From contig NZ_AOLI01000031.1 of the NCBI RefSeq assembly GCF_000336955.1, positions 1-64,000 of the forward strand: a stretch of DNA of 64,000 nt. The letters run 5' to 3'. The notes beneath the pieces are model-generated. The model worked only from the letters and a program-made list of their open reading frames with translations, made no database searches and was not told the origin of the DNA. A program made the translations under genes and the position numbers. Every line of letters begins with the position of its first letter. Position 1 is the stretch's first letter. The DNA is from Haloferax larsenii JCM 13917 (GTDB lineage: Archaea > Halobacteriota > Halobacteria > Halobacteriales > Haloferacaceae). Below, one piece after another: positions 42,519 through 49,301 of the stretch.

Positions 42519-43469
42519 TCAGTCGAGGGTCGGAACCACGACTCGGTCGAGGACGTCGGCGACGACGTCCGACTTCTGGACGTCTTCGACCCGTGCGTCC
42601 GCCGTGAGAACGAGTCTGTGGGCCAACACCGACTGCGCGACGCGCTTTACGTCGTCCGGGGTGACGAACTCGCGACCCTCGATGACGGCACGGGCGCGGG
42701 AGGCTTCGAAGAGTCGTTGCGTCCCGCGGGGTGAGACGCCGACTCTGACGCGACGGTCAGTGCGTGTCTCACGCGCGAGTTCGGCCATGTACCGAAACAG
42801 GTCGTCGTCGACGCGGACGTCCTCGGGAGCGCGGCGAATCGCGAGCACGGCCTCGCGGTCGAGGATACGCTCGATGCTGGGGCTCTGTGCTTCGCGCCCG
42901 GCCCGTCGGCGGAGCAGTTCGATTTCACCGTCCAGTTCGGGATAGCCGATGGCCGACTTCACGACGAAGCGGTCCACCTGCGCTTCGGGAAGCGCGAACG
43001 TCCCTTCCTGTTCGACCGGGTTCTGGGTCGCGATGACGAAGAACGGTTCCGGGAGGGAGTGCGTCTCGCCGTCGACAGTCACCTGTCCTTCTTCCATCGC
43101 TTCGAGGAGGGCCGCCTGCGTCTTCGGCGGTGCGCGGTTGATTTCGTCGGCGAGGACGACGTTCGCGAATATCGGGCCGGGTGAGAACTCGAACGACCGG
43201 TCGCGTTCGTCATAGATGTTCGTCCCGGTCACGTCGGCGGGGAGGAGGTCCGGCGTGAACTGGACGCGGGAAAACGAGAGGCCGAGCGCGGTGGCGACAC
43301 TCCGCGCCGTCAGCGTCTTCCCGGTGCCGGGAACGTCTTCGAGGAGGACGTGACCGCGGGCGAGGACGCCCGTGAGCACGGTTTCGAGGAAGAATCGGTC
43401 GGCGATAACTGCCTCCGAGACGGCGTCGAGGACCTGGTCGCACGTCGTTGCCGCCGTGTCGATATCCAT
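42519..43469 (-). CDS. MoxR-family AAA+ ATPase
   Basis: A 316-residue ATPase with Walker A EDVPGTGKT near 43-51, Walker B NVVLADEINRAPPKTQAALL near 104-123, sensor 1 FFVIATQNP near 144-152 and an arginine finger region EAQVDRF. MoxR proteins act as chaperones for metal or cofactor insertion, typically with a DUF58/vWA partner, here encoded on the opposite strand ending 60 bp away. Full length for the family. Start ATG at 43469. Confidence 0.93.
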   Translation of the reverse strand: MDIDTAATTCDQVLDAVSEAVIADRFFLETVLTGVLARGHVLLEDVPGTGKTLTARSVATALGLSFSRVQFTPDLLPADVTGTNIYDERDRSFEFSPGPIFANVVLADEINRAPPKTQAALLEAMEEGQVTVDGETHSLPEPFFVIATQNPVEQEGTFALPEAQVDRFVVKSAIGYPELDGEIELLRRRAGREAQSPSIERILDREAVLAIRRAPEDVRVDDDLFRYMAELARETRTDRRVRVGVSPRGTQRLFEASRARAVIEGREFVTPDDVKRVAQSVLAHRLVLTADARVEDVQKSDVVADVLDRVVVPTLD

Positions 43470-43619
43470 GCCACGACTCCGGGGCGCGTGCGTCTTAGTC
43501 TCACTGGTAGCTCTCCAATCACGTTCGCCTCGACCCCCTGGGTCATCCCTCTCGACACCCTTCGCCGTCTTCGGAAATCGAAACGGATTAAACTATCCGG
43601 CGGATACGAGGTGATGGAA

Positions 43620-43704
43620 GCCGAGGTAGCCTAGCCCGGCCAAGGCGGTAGATTCGAAATCTACTGTCCATTCGGACACGTGAGTTCAAATCTCACCCTC
43701 GGCG
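43620..43704 (+). tRNA. tRNA-Ser (anticodon CGA)
   Basis: An 85-nt class II cloverleaf. Acceptor GCCGAGG at 43620-43626 pairs with CCTCGGC at 43697-43703, with discriminator G at 43704, as expected for serine. Anticodon stem GTAGA/TCTAC encloses the loop TTCGAAA, giving anticodon CGA. A long variable arm (about CTGTCCATTCGGACACG) precedes the T-arm with GTTCAAATC. CCA is not encoded. The gene lies just upstream of two extra copies of its own 3' end. Confidence 0.93.
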
Positions 43705-43709
43705 CTTCT
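43684..43709 (+). repeat. tRNA-Ser 3' end, copy 1 (in the tRNA)
   Basis: GTTCAAATCTCACCCTCGGC and the next six bases cover the T-arm, acceptor 3' strand and flank of the tRNA. The same segment recurs at 43818-43843 and, with changes, at 43965-43987. Confidence 0.85.
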
Positions 43710-43775
43710 TCCGAACGTCACCCCGCGAGAGACTCCCATGTCTCTCGCTTTGCGTGACGAGGATGTACGACAATC

Positions 43776-43829
43776 TGAGATTTGAACCAGCGAGCAACGC
43801 GAAGCGTTGCGAGTGAGGTTCAAATCTCA
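43776..43829. repeat. long hairpin formed by inverted tRNA 3'-end pieces
   Basis: TGAGATTTGAACC at 43776-43788 is the exact reverse complement of GGTTCAAATCTCA at 43817-43829. Inside lies a second perfect hairpin, GCAACGC-GAA-GCGTTGC. This structure sits directly before the second tRNA-end copy. Confidence 0.75.
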
Positions 43830-43843
43830 CCCTCGGCGCTTCT
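43818..43843 (+). repeat. tRNA-Ser 3' end, copy 2 (detached)
   Basis: An exact 26-bp match to 43684-43709, 134 bp downstream, with no tRNA 5' half attached. It looks like an attachment-site duplication left by an integrated element. Confidence 0.8.
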
Positions 43844-43964
43844 CGCGGACACAACATTTCGAGCGGCGCGTCTCGTCGCGCCGCAACAGCGTGTCCGCGT
43901 GTACACCGACCTGAGATTTTAACGAGGCCAGTCGCGCGCAGCGAAGCGAGCACGTCTGGACGTA

Positions 43965-43987
43965 GTTCAAATCTCACCCTCGACGCT
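43965..43987 (+). repeat. tRNA-Ser 3' end, copy 3 (degenerate)
   Basis: A 23-bp copy with one mismatch (CTCGACG for CTCGGCG), 147 bp after copy 2 and also without a tRNA 5' half. It is preceded by a partly complementary segment near 43910-43922, as in copy 2. Confidence 0.7.
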
Positions 43988-44064
43988 CGGTCTTCTCTCG
44001 AACGCAGTCGGTGAGCAAATCTTCTCGCAAAAGATTTGTTACAATAGTGTCATGAATGGTGCAT

Positions 44065-44244
44065 ATGGAACCCGACATTCAGCGGCGACTCGATGGTCTC
44101 ATCCTCCTCGTTCTCGCACTGTTCGCGTTCGAGGGATACCAAATCGCCGGTCTGGCCGGCGTGTTTTTCGCACTGCTGTTCGCTTCCGGAATCGTGTACG
44201 TCTTTATGCCGTCTGCCACTCTCGGTCCCGTCACGCGAGAGTAG
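44065..44244 (+). CDS. 59-residue two-helix membrane protein, paralogue A
   Basis: MEPDIQRRLDGLILLVLALF and on: an amphipathic charged start ending RRLD, two hydrophobic helices (about 11-27 and 31-49) with a Gly turn, and a short tail. The pattern M-[DE]-P-x-[IL]-x-R-R-L-[DE]-x-[IL] is shared with the protein at 45284 and weakly with 44285. It is one of three such genes within 1.4 kb after the tRNA scars. Function unknown. Confidence 0.7.
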   Translation: MEPDIQRRLDGLILLVLALFAFEGYQIAGLAGVFFALLFASGIVYVFMPSATLGPVTRE

Positions 44245-44284
44245 TGGCCGATAGAATTGTTAGTAAAACACTACGAAGACGTGT

Positions 44285-44467
44285 ATGGGGTACTCGCTCG
44301 AACAACGGCTCAACGCGCTCGGTGTAGTAGTGTTCGGGGTGGTCGCACTCCAGGGCTTCCTGCTCGGAGGCTCGGCCGGTGCAGTCGCAGGGCTTTTCGT
44401 CGCAGGAGCCGCCGCCTACACCGTGTTGTTGTTCTCCGCACCGTCCCGTGACGATTCTGGGCGATAG
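44285..44467 (+). CDS. 60-residue two-helix membrane protein, paralogue B
   Basis: MGYSLEQRLNALGVVVFGVV and on: the same layout as its neighbour (x-x-x-L-x-x-R-L-[DN]-x-[IL] start, two hydrophobic helices, short polar tail DDSGR) but more Gly/Ala-rich. It begins 40 bp after paralogue A in the same direction, so the two are probably a pair from an old duplication. Function unknown. Confidence 0.7.
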   Translation: MGYSLEQRLNALGVVVFGVVALQGFLLGGSAGAVAGLFVAGAAAYTVLLFSAPSRDDSGR

Positions 44468-44515
44468 CGACGAGACGCCCTGTGGATGCGGGCGGGTGAG
44501 ACGAACGCTCCGCAT

Positions 44516-45181
44516 TCACTCTACAGATTCTGACCCGGACTCCCACCGCTCCCAGTGGACGAGTTCATCCACGTCGATGCGCTCGCGCCAGCCCTCCTGC
44601 TGAAGCACTGGCTCTTCCGGAAAGCCGTCCTCGGGATAGCCGACGCAGAGATACGCAATCGGTTTGACGTGGTGCGGGATGTCCAGCACCTCCCGAACTT
44701 CGTGCGGGTAGAGAAACGACACCCACCCGACGCCGACGCCCTCGGCCCGCGCGGCCAACCAGAGGTTCTGCACCGCGAGACACGTCGAGTACACGTCCAT
44801 CTCGCGCATCGTGTTGCGTCCGAGGACGTGCGGCGCGCCGCGTGTCGGGTCGCAGGTGACACAGATGTTCACCGGCGAGTCGGTGATACCCTCCAGTTTC
44901 AACTGTCCGAAATCTGACTTCCGCGGCTCTCGATACCCCCCACGGGCGGCCGCAATCGCCCGGTCTGCGATGGACGCAATCGCCGATTTCGTCTCGTCGT
45001 CCTCGACGACGACGAAGTCCCACGGCTGCGAGAACCCGACGCTCGGGGCGTGGTGGGCGGCGTCGAGAATCCGCGCCAGCGTCTCCTCGGGAATCGGCTC
45101 GCCGCTGAACCGCCTGATGTCCCGCCGCGCGTACACCGATTTGTAGACGCCAGCCCGCTCGGACGCGTCGAATCCAACCAT
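44516..45181 (-). CDS. bluB: BluB, 5,6-dimethylbenzimidazole synthase
   Basis: A 221-residue nitroreductase-fold flavoenzyme. The start at 45181 (MVGFDASERAGVYKSVYARR) keeps the usual N-terminus. Family landmarks: RRDIRRFSGEPIPEETLARI near 20-40, HHAPSVGFSQPWDFVVVED near 45-63, and EGVGVGWVSFL near 145-155. BluB converts reduced FMN and oxygen to 5,6-dimethylbenzimidazole, the lower ligand of cobalamin, in the cytosol. No other cobalamin gene is adjacent. It is convergent with paralogue B and divergent from paralogue C. Confidence 0.88.
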   Translation of the reverse strand: MVGFDASERAGVYKSVYARRDIRRFSGEPIPEETLARILDAAHHAPSVGFSQPWDFVVVEDDETKSAIASIADRAIAAARGGYREPRKSDFGQLKLEGITDSPVNICVTCDPTRGAPHVLGRNTMREMDVYSTCLAVQNLWLAARAEGVGVGWVSFLYPHEVREVLDIPHHVKPIAYLCVGYPEDGFPEEPVLQQEGWRERIDVDELVHWERWESGSESVE

Positions 45182-45283
45182 ACTTGCTATAGAACTGTCT
45201 CGGTTGCATATCGGTTCTGGTACGTTTCCTGCCTCTCTCGGCACTCTCGAAAGAAGTTTCAGTAAACTCTCATATTGTCGCGT

Positions 45284-45472
45284 ATGGACCCCGTGCTCAA
45301 GCGGAGACTCGACAGTATCGTCGCGTTACTCTGTCTCATCTTCGTGGCTGTGACGTATCAGGCAACCGGTCCGATAGGCATCCTCCTAGCACCTCTCGGG
45401 TTAGTGGGGGTGCTGGTCTTCGTCTCGGTGCGGTCGAACCGAACGTCGGTGACGACAAGCGAGCACGAATAG
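45284..45472 (+). CDS. 62-residue two-helix membrane protein, paralogue C
   Basis: MDPVLKRRLDSIVALLCLIF and on: clearly related to the protein at 44065 (start M-D/E-P-x-x-x-R-R-L-D, two helices of about 17 residues, polar tail). A TTG at 45275 is in frame but the ATG at 45284 aligns with the paralogue. It lies 103 bp downstream of the bluB start, in divergent orientation. Function unknown. Confidence 0.7.
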   Translation: MDPVLKRRLDSIVALLCLIFVAVTYQATGPIGILLAPLGLVGVLVFVSVRSNRTSVTTSEHE

Positions 45473-45566
45473 TACGCTGTTTTCCACCGTCACGCCTCAG
45501 TCACCCGATTTTCACTTTCACTCTCCTAGGATTCGATACATATCCCGTCCGGCCATTGGATGAGAT

Positions 45567-45746
45567 ATGAGTGCGAACGCAGCAGAGACGAACACGAGCG
45601 AAGAGGGCGGCACGCGCCGAATCAACGTGACGACTGTCCGTACCGGCCGCGTGGCCGACTTCGCGGAGACGGAACTCGGCGACGACGCAATCGGGTTCGA
45701 GCGCCGCGGTGGCTGGACCTACCTCGTCGCAAAAGAGACGCGCTGA
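45567..45746 (+). CDS. 59-residue conserved soluble mini-protein
   Basis: MSANAAETNTSEEGGTRRIN then VTTVRTGRVADFAETELGDD and on. Acidic, with strong haloarchaeal codon bias and an ATGA-type start context, so I judge it a real gene despite its length. A beta-helix-beta pattern ending GGWTYLVAKETR suggests a small folded domain. It faces the citramalate synthase gene, with 29 bp between the stops. Family unknown to me. Confidence 0.65.
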   Translation: MSANAAETNTSEEGGTRRINVTTVRTGRVADFAETELGDDAIGFERRGGWTYLVAKETR

Positions 45747-45775
45747 GGCGCGCCGAATCGAAGTTCTTCAGCAGT

Positions 45776-47365
45776 CTAGTCGTCGGCCGAAGCCGCAGGC
45801 TCCGAGACGCCCGGTGCCGGCGCGAGCAGGCGGTCGAGTGCATCGACCATCGCCTGCACGCTCGCGCGGGTGATGTCCGCGTCCGAGGCGGCGACAGCGA
45901 CGCTGCGGTCGCCGCTGGACATCGTCACTTCGACGGTCACGACGGCGTCTGTCCCGCCGGTAATCGCGTCGACGTGGTAGTCGTCCAACTGCGCGTCTGC
46001 GTTGGGGCCGAGTGCTTTCCGGACTGCCTTGACCGCGGCGTCGACCGGGCCTGACCCCGTTCCGGAGGCGACTCGCTCGTCGCCATCGACACGGAGTCTG
46101 ACACTCGCAGTCGGCGTCCCGCCGCCGGAGGCGGCCGTGAGGTCGAGGAGTTCGACCTGCCGGTCGCGTTCGAGTCCCTGCACGTCCTCGGCGAACGCGA
46201 GCAGGTCCGCGTCGGTGACGCGCTTGCCGCGGTCACCGAGTTCCTTCACGCGCTGGACGACGGCGGCGACTTCCTCGTCGGTGGCGTCGACGCCGTGTTC
46301 CTCCAGCGCGGCCTTGACACCGGCGCGTCCGGCGTGCTTCCCGAGGACGAGACGACGCTCCCGGCCCACCGTCTCCGGTGGGTAGGGTTCGTACATCGCG
46401 TCGTCTTTGAGCGTGCCATCGGTGTGGATGCCGCTTTCGTGCGTGAAGGCGTTCTCGCCGACGACGGCCTTGTTCGGCGGCAACACGACGCCGGTCGCGT
46501 GTGCGACTTTCTGTGCGAGCGCGTAGAGTTCGTCGAGTTTCACCGTCTCGACGTCATAGCAGTGGTGCAGCGCGATTGCGACCTCTTCGAGTGCGACGTT
46601 CCCGGCGCGCTCGCCGATGCCGTTGACGGTGGTGTGGACGAGGTCCGCGCCCGCAGCGAGGCTGGCGTGGACGTTCGCCATCGCGAGACCGAGGTCGTCG
46701 TGGGTGTGTGTCGAGGTCGGTCCGAGTTCGGCGAGACGCGAGACCACGTTGTAGGTGTGCTCGGGACTCGTGTGGCCGACCGTGTCCGCGAAACAGAAGC
46801 GGTCTGCCCCGGCGTCGTGGCTCGCCCGCGCGATGTCTTCGAGGAAGTCGGGGTCTGCCCGCGACCCGTCTTCGCCGATGACCTCGACCCAGAGGTCGTG
46901 GTCTTTCGCGTAGGCGACGAGTTCGGTGGTCGTCTCGACGACGCCGTCGCGGGTCGTTCCGACCTTCGACTCGACGTGGCGGTCGCTCGCCGGAACGACC
47001 AAGGTGATGCCGTCGACGTCGCAGTCGAGCGCGAGGTCGACGTCGCCCTTGACGCCGCGTGCGAAACTCGTGACCGTCGCGTCCAGCCCGAGCGAGGTAA
47101 CGCGCTTTATGGTCTCGCGCTCGCCGGGACCGGTACAGGCGCTTCCGGCTTCGATAAACCCGACTTCGGCACGGTCGAGTGCGCGTGCGATGTCTGCTTT
47201 TTCGTCCGGCGACAGCGAGATGCCCGGCGCTTGCTCGCCGTCGCGGAGTGTGGTGTCCAACAGTGCTACGGAGTCAGAAGTAAGGGTGTGCTCGGCAGGC
47301 TCCCCGAATACATCGTTCACGGTAGAATCGTATCCTCGTGAGTCAGCGGAACCGTTGAATTTCAC
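45776..47365 (-). CDS. cimA: (R)-citramalate synthase / 2-isopropylmalate synthase
   Basis: A 529-residue enzyme of the DRE-TIM family. LLDTTLRDGEQAPG near 36-49 and THTHDDLGLAMANVHASLAA near 227-246 are the metal and acyl-CoA site landmarks. The C-terminal LeuA regulatory domain (about 405-520, SVRLRVDGDERV, DYHVDAITGGTDAVVTVEV) allows feedback control. It condenses acetyl-CoA with pyruvate (citramalate, for isoleucine) or with 2-oxoisovalerate (isopropylmalate, for leucine); sequence alone does not settle which. Recollection of Haloferax annotation favours citramalate. The gene is monocistronic. Confidence 0.88.
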   Translation of the reverse strand: MKFNGSADSRGYDSTVNDVFGEPAEHTLTSDSVALLDTTLRDGEQAPGISLSPDEKADIARALDRAEVGFIEAGSACTGPGERETIKRVTSLGLDATVTSFARGVKGDVDLALDCDVDGITLVVPASDRHVESKVGTTRDGVVETTTELVAYAKDHDLWVEVIGEDGSRADPDFLEDIARASHDAGADRFCFADTVGHTSPEHTYNVVSRLAELGPTSTHTHDDLGLAMANVHASLAAGADLVHTTVNGIGERAGNVALEEVAIALHHCYDVETVKLDELYALAQKVAHATGVVLPPNKAVVGENAFTHESGIHTDGTLKDDAMYEPYPPETVGRERRLVLGKHAGRAGVKAALEEHGVDATDEEVAAVVQRVKELGDRGKRVTDADLLAFAEDVQGLERDRQVELLDLTAASGGGTPTASVRLRVDGDERVASGTGSGPVDAAVKAVRKALGPNADAQLDDYHVDAITGGTDAVVTVEVTMSSGDRSVAVAASDADITRASVQAMVDALDRLLAPAPGVSEPAASADD

Positions 47366-47537
47366 AGCCAGCCGTCTCGCGACGACTTACTCTATCCTCC
47401 GTCGGTGTGGTATCTCCCGACATGGTAGTTGTACAGATGTGTTGTCGGTTGTATAAAAGAGCGGGTTCCGACAGAAATTGGTGTCACGTTTCGGAAACCG
47501 ACGGACTGAACCTCAACTCCAACTCCAGCCTCACCCC
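47366..47537. other. intergenic promoter region of cimA
   Basis: About 170 bases; an AT-richer stretch near 47440-47465 (GTATAAAAGAG) is seen. No gene is supported. Confidence 0.35.
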
Positions 47538-47882
47538 CTATTCGACTTCGACGAGGTCGCCTTCTTCCACGTCGTCTGCTGCCCCGGCAGGAAGTTCGAC
47601 GATAGTGTCGGCCATGCCGAAGCCGATACCGGTCCACGCCGAGAGGCGTTTCTTCTTCGCGACCTCGCCACCGACGAGCCAGAGGGCGTCGATGTCGAAG
47701 GGGACGAACACCATGTGGAGACTGTGGCGGTCCACGTCGTCGAAGCGGAAGACGAGCGCGTAGTCGTCCGGAATCGCGCGGCGGAACATCAGCCCGCGCG
47801 CCTTCGTGAGGAACGAATCTGCCGTCTCGACGTCCGAGGCGAGCGTCGTGTGGTCTCCATTCCGTCGGTGGACGAGTTTCAC
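47538..47882 (-). CDS. DUF192 family protein
   Basis: A 114-residue protein with the DUF192 core: SFLTKARGLMFRR near 22-34, SLHMVFVPFDIDALWL near 53-68, and TIVELPAGAADDVEEGDLVE near 92-111. DUF192 is a small beta-barrel of unknown biochemical role found in bacteria and archaea. Most archaeal copies are exported, but here no signal is seen, so it is cytosolic as it stands. It diverges from the HNH-like gene with 102 bp between starts. Confidence 0.88.
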   Translation of the reverse strand: MKLVHRRNGDHTTLASDVETADSFLTKARGLMFRRAIPDDYALVFRFDDVDRHSLHMVFVPFDIDALWLVGGEVAKKKRLSAWTGIGFGMADTIVELPAGAADDVEEGDLVEVE

Positions 47883-47984
47883 GGCCGCGGATTCGGTGGG
47901 GTTCGTGATGAAACCTCCGCCGCGTCACCTCCAAGAAGGGCCACCGAGAGCAACGTTTACCCCGCCACCGACCCGACGCCGGAT

Positions 47985-48527
47985 ATGGAGCGGACGCCGA
48001 CCGGAACCCCCGTCGGAGTCGACGACCCCTACGACCACGCCGGCCGATGCGACCACCTGACTGGCGACGGCGCGTGCCGACTCGCCCGCGAGTACGCCGA
48101 CCGCGACCCCGAGTTCGCACGCGAGCGCGCACGCGAGAACTACGACTGTGTCGCCGCCGCGGAGGGCTGTGACTTCCGCGACTGCCCGCACTACGCATCG
48201 ACCACCTCGGGCCGCGAGTGCACCCGGTGTGGACTCGAAGAGGTTCGAATGGCACACGACTCGACGGCCCGGCCACTCCTCGAAGAACACCACCTCTCCT
48301 ACGGGAGCGGCGCGAACGCCGCGCACGCAGACGGTGAAGAGCCGTCTCACGAGATTACCGTCGCACTCTGTCGGTGGTGTCACACGAAAGTCCACAAGTC
48401 CTTCGCGCGCGTGGACGACGACGCCTCGCCCGACCCGGAGGCCATCGCTGCACGTGAAGCCCGTCGGACGAAAGAACTGGAGGAGATGGGTTTTCAGTCG
48501 GCGCGTGACCGCGCCAGCGACCGATAG
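47985..48527 (+). CDS. HNH-like zinc-finger protein (DUF7097-type)
   Basis: A 180-residue protein starting at the ATG at 47985. Cys/His pairs run through it: CDHLTGDGACRLAREY near 23-38, CDFRDCPHY near 62-70, then an HNH-nuclease-like core, CTRCGLEE near 79-86, LLEEHHLSY near 97-105 and CRWCHTKVHKS near 129-139. The paired CxxC motifs with a central HH fit a zinc-bound beta-beta-alpha-metal fold, so a nuclease or structural DNA-binding role is possible. It is a conserved haloarchaeal protein with no known function. Confidence 0.75.
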   Translation: MERTPTGTPVGVDDPYDHAGRCDHLTGDGACRLAREYADRDPEFARERARENYDCVAAAEGCDFRDCPHYASTTSGRECTRCGLEEVRMAHDSTARPLLEEHHLSYGSGANAAHADGEEPSHEITVALCRWCHTKVHKSFARVDDDASPDPEAIAAREARRTKELEEMGFQSARDRASDR

Positions 48528-48617
48528 GAATCGGTGAATGTGCCAATTCGATGCACGGATACGCTCATCTTGGCCAGTCTTCGATTCACTTTTACGCACG
48601 GTAGTCCAACCCGGCAC

Positions 48618-49169
48618 ATGACCCGAATCGTCGTCATCGACAACCACGGGCAGTTCACCCACCTCGAACGGCGCGCACTCCGTGACCTCGGCGTCGACAC
48701 CGAACTCGTCGACAACGACACGGACCCGAACGACATCGACGCAGACGGCATCGTCCTCTCCGGCGGCCCCGACATGGACCGCATCGGCCGCAGTCCCGAT
48801 TATCTCGACCTCGACGTTCCCGTCCTTGGCATCTGTCTCGGCATGCAGATTCTCGCCGAAGAACTCGGCGGCCGCGTCGGTGGCGGCGACTACGGCGGCT
48901 ACGCCGATGTCGACGTAGAGATTCTCGACGACGACGACCCGCTTATCGGCTCGCTCGCCCCGGAGACTCGCGTCTGGGCCAGCCACGCCGACGAAGTCAA
49001 GGAAGTCCCCGAGGGATTCACCCACACCGGCACGAGCGACGTGTGTACCATCGAATCGATGAGCGACACCGAGCGCAACCTCTACGGCGTCCAGTGGCAC
49101 CCCGAAGTCGCTCACACCGACGAAGGTGAGGAAGTCTTCGAGAACTTCATCGACATCTGCGAACAGTAA
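48618..49169 (+). CDS. guaAA: GMP synthase subunit A (glutamine amidotransferase)
   Basis: A 183-residue class I amidotransferase. VLGICLGMQ near 75-83 carries the nucleophile Cys, and VQWHPE near 159-164 holds the His and Glu of the triad. It supplies ammonia to the separate archaeal GMP synthase subunit B for XMP to GMP. In archaea the two subunits are separate genes; subunit B is not in this window. CTTTTACG lies 27 nt before the ATG at 48618, supporting this start over an upstream frame. Confidence 0.92.
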   Translation: MTRIVVIDNHGQFTHLERRALRDLGVDTELVDNDTDPNDIDADGIVLSGGPDMDRIGRSPDYLDLDVPVLGICLGMQILAEELGGRVGGGDYGGYADVDVEILDDDDPLIGSLAPETRVWASHADEVKEVPEGFTHTGTSDVCTIESMSDTERNLYGVQWHPEVAHTDEGEEVFENFIDICEQ

Positions 49170-49301
49170 GCAATCTGACTGCTCGGTTCTGCTGATTTTC
49201 GCTCGAACCCGACGCCGTCCGATTTCGGACAGTGTCTTTCATCGTCGTTTCGCTGAGACAAGCCGAGACATTTACCGCCTTCCACCCTGTCTGTTCGAAA
49301 A

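Larger units (their letters stand above)
43705..44064. other. non-coding tRNA-scar region
   Basis: Apart from the two tRNA-end copies and their hairpins, this stretch holds haloarchaeal-style mosaic motifs (GCGAAGCG, GCGAGCAACG). No gene is seen. Confidence 0.5.
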
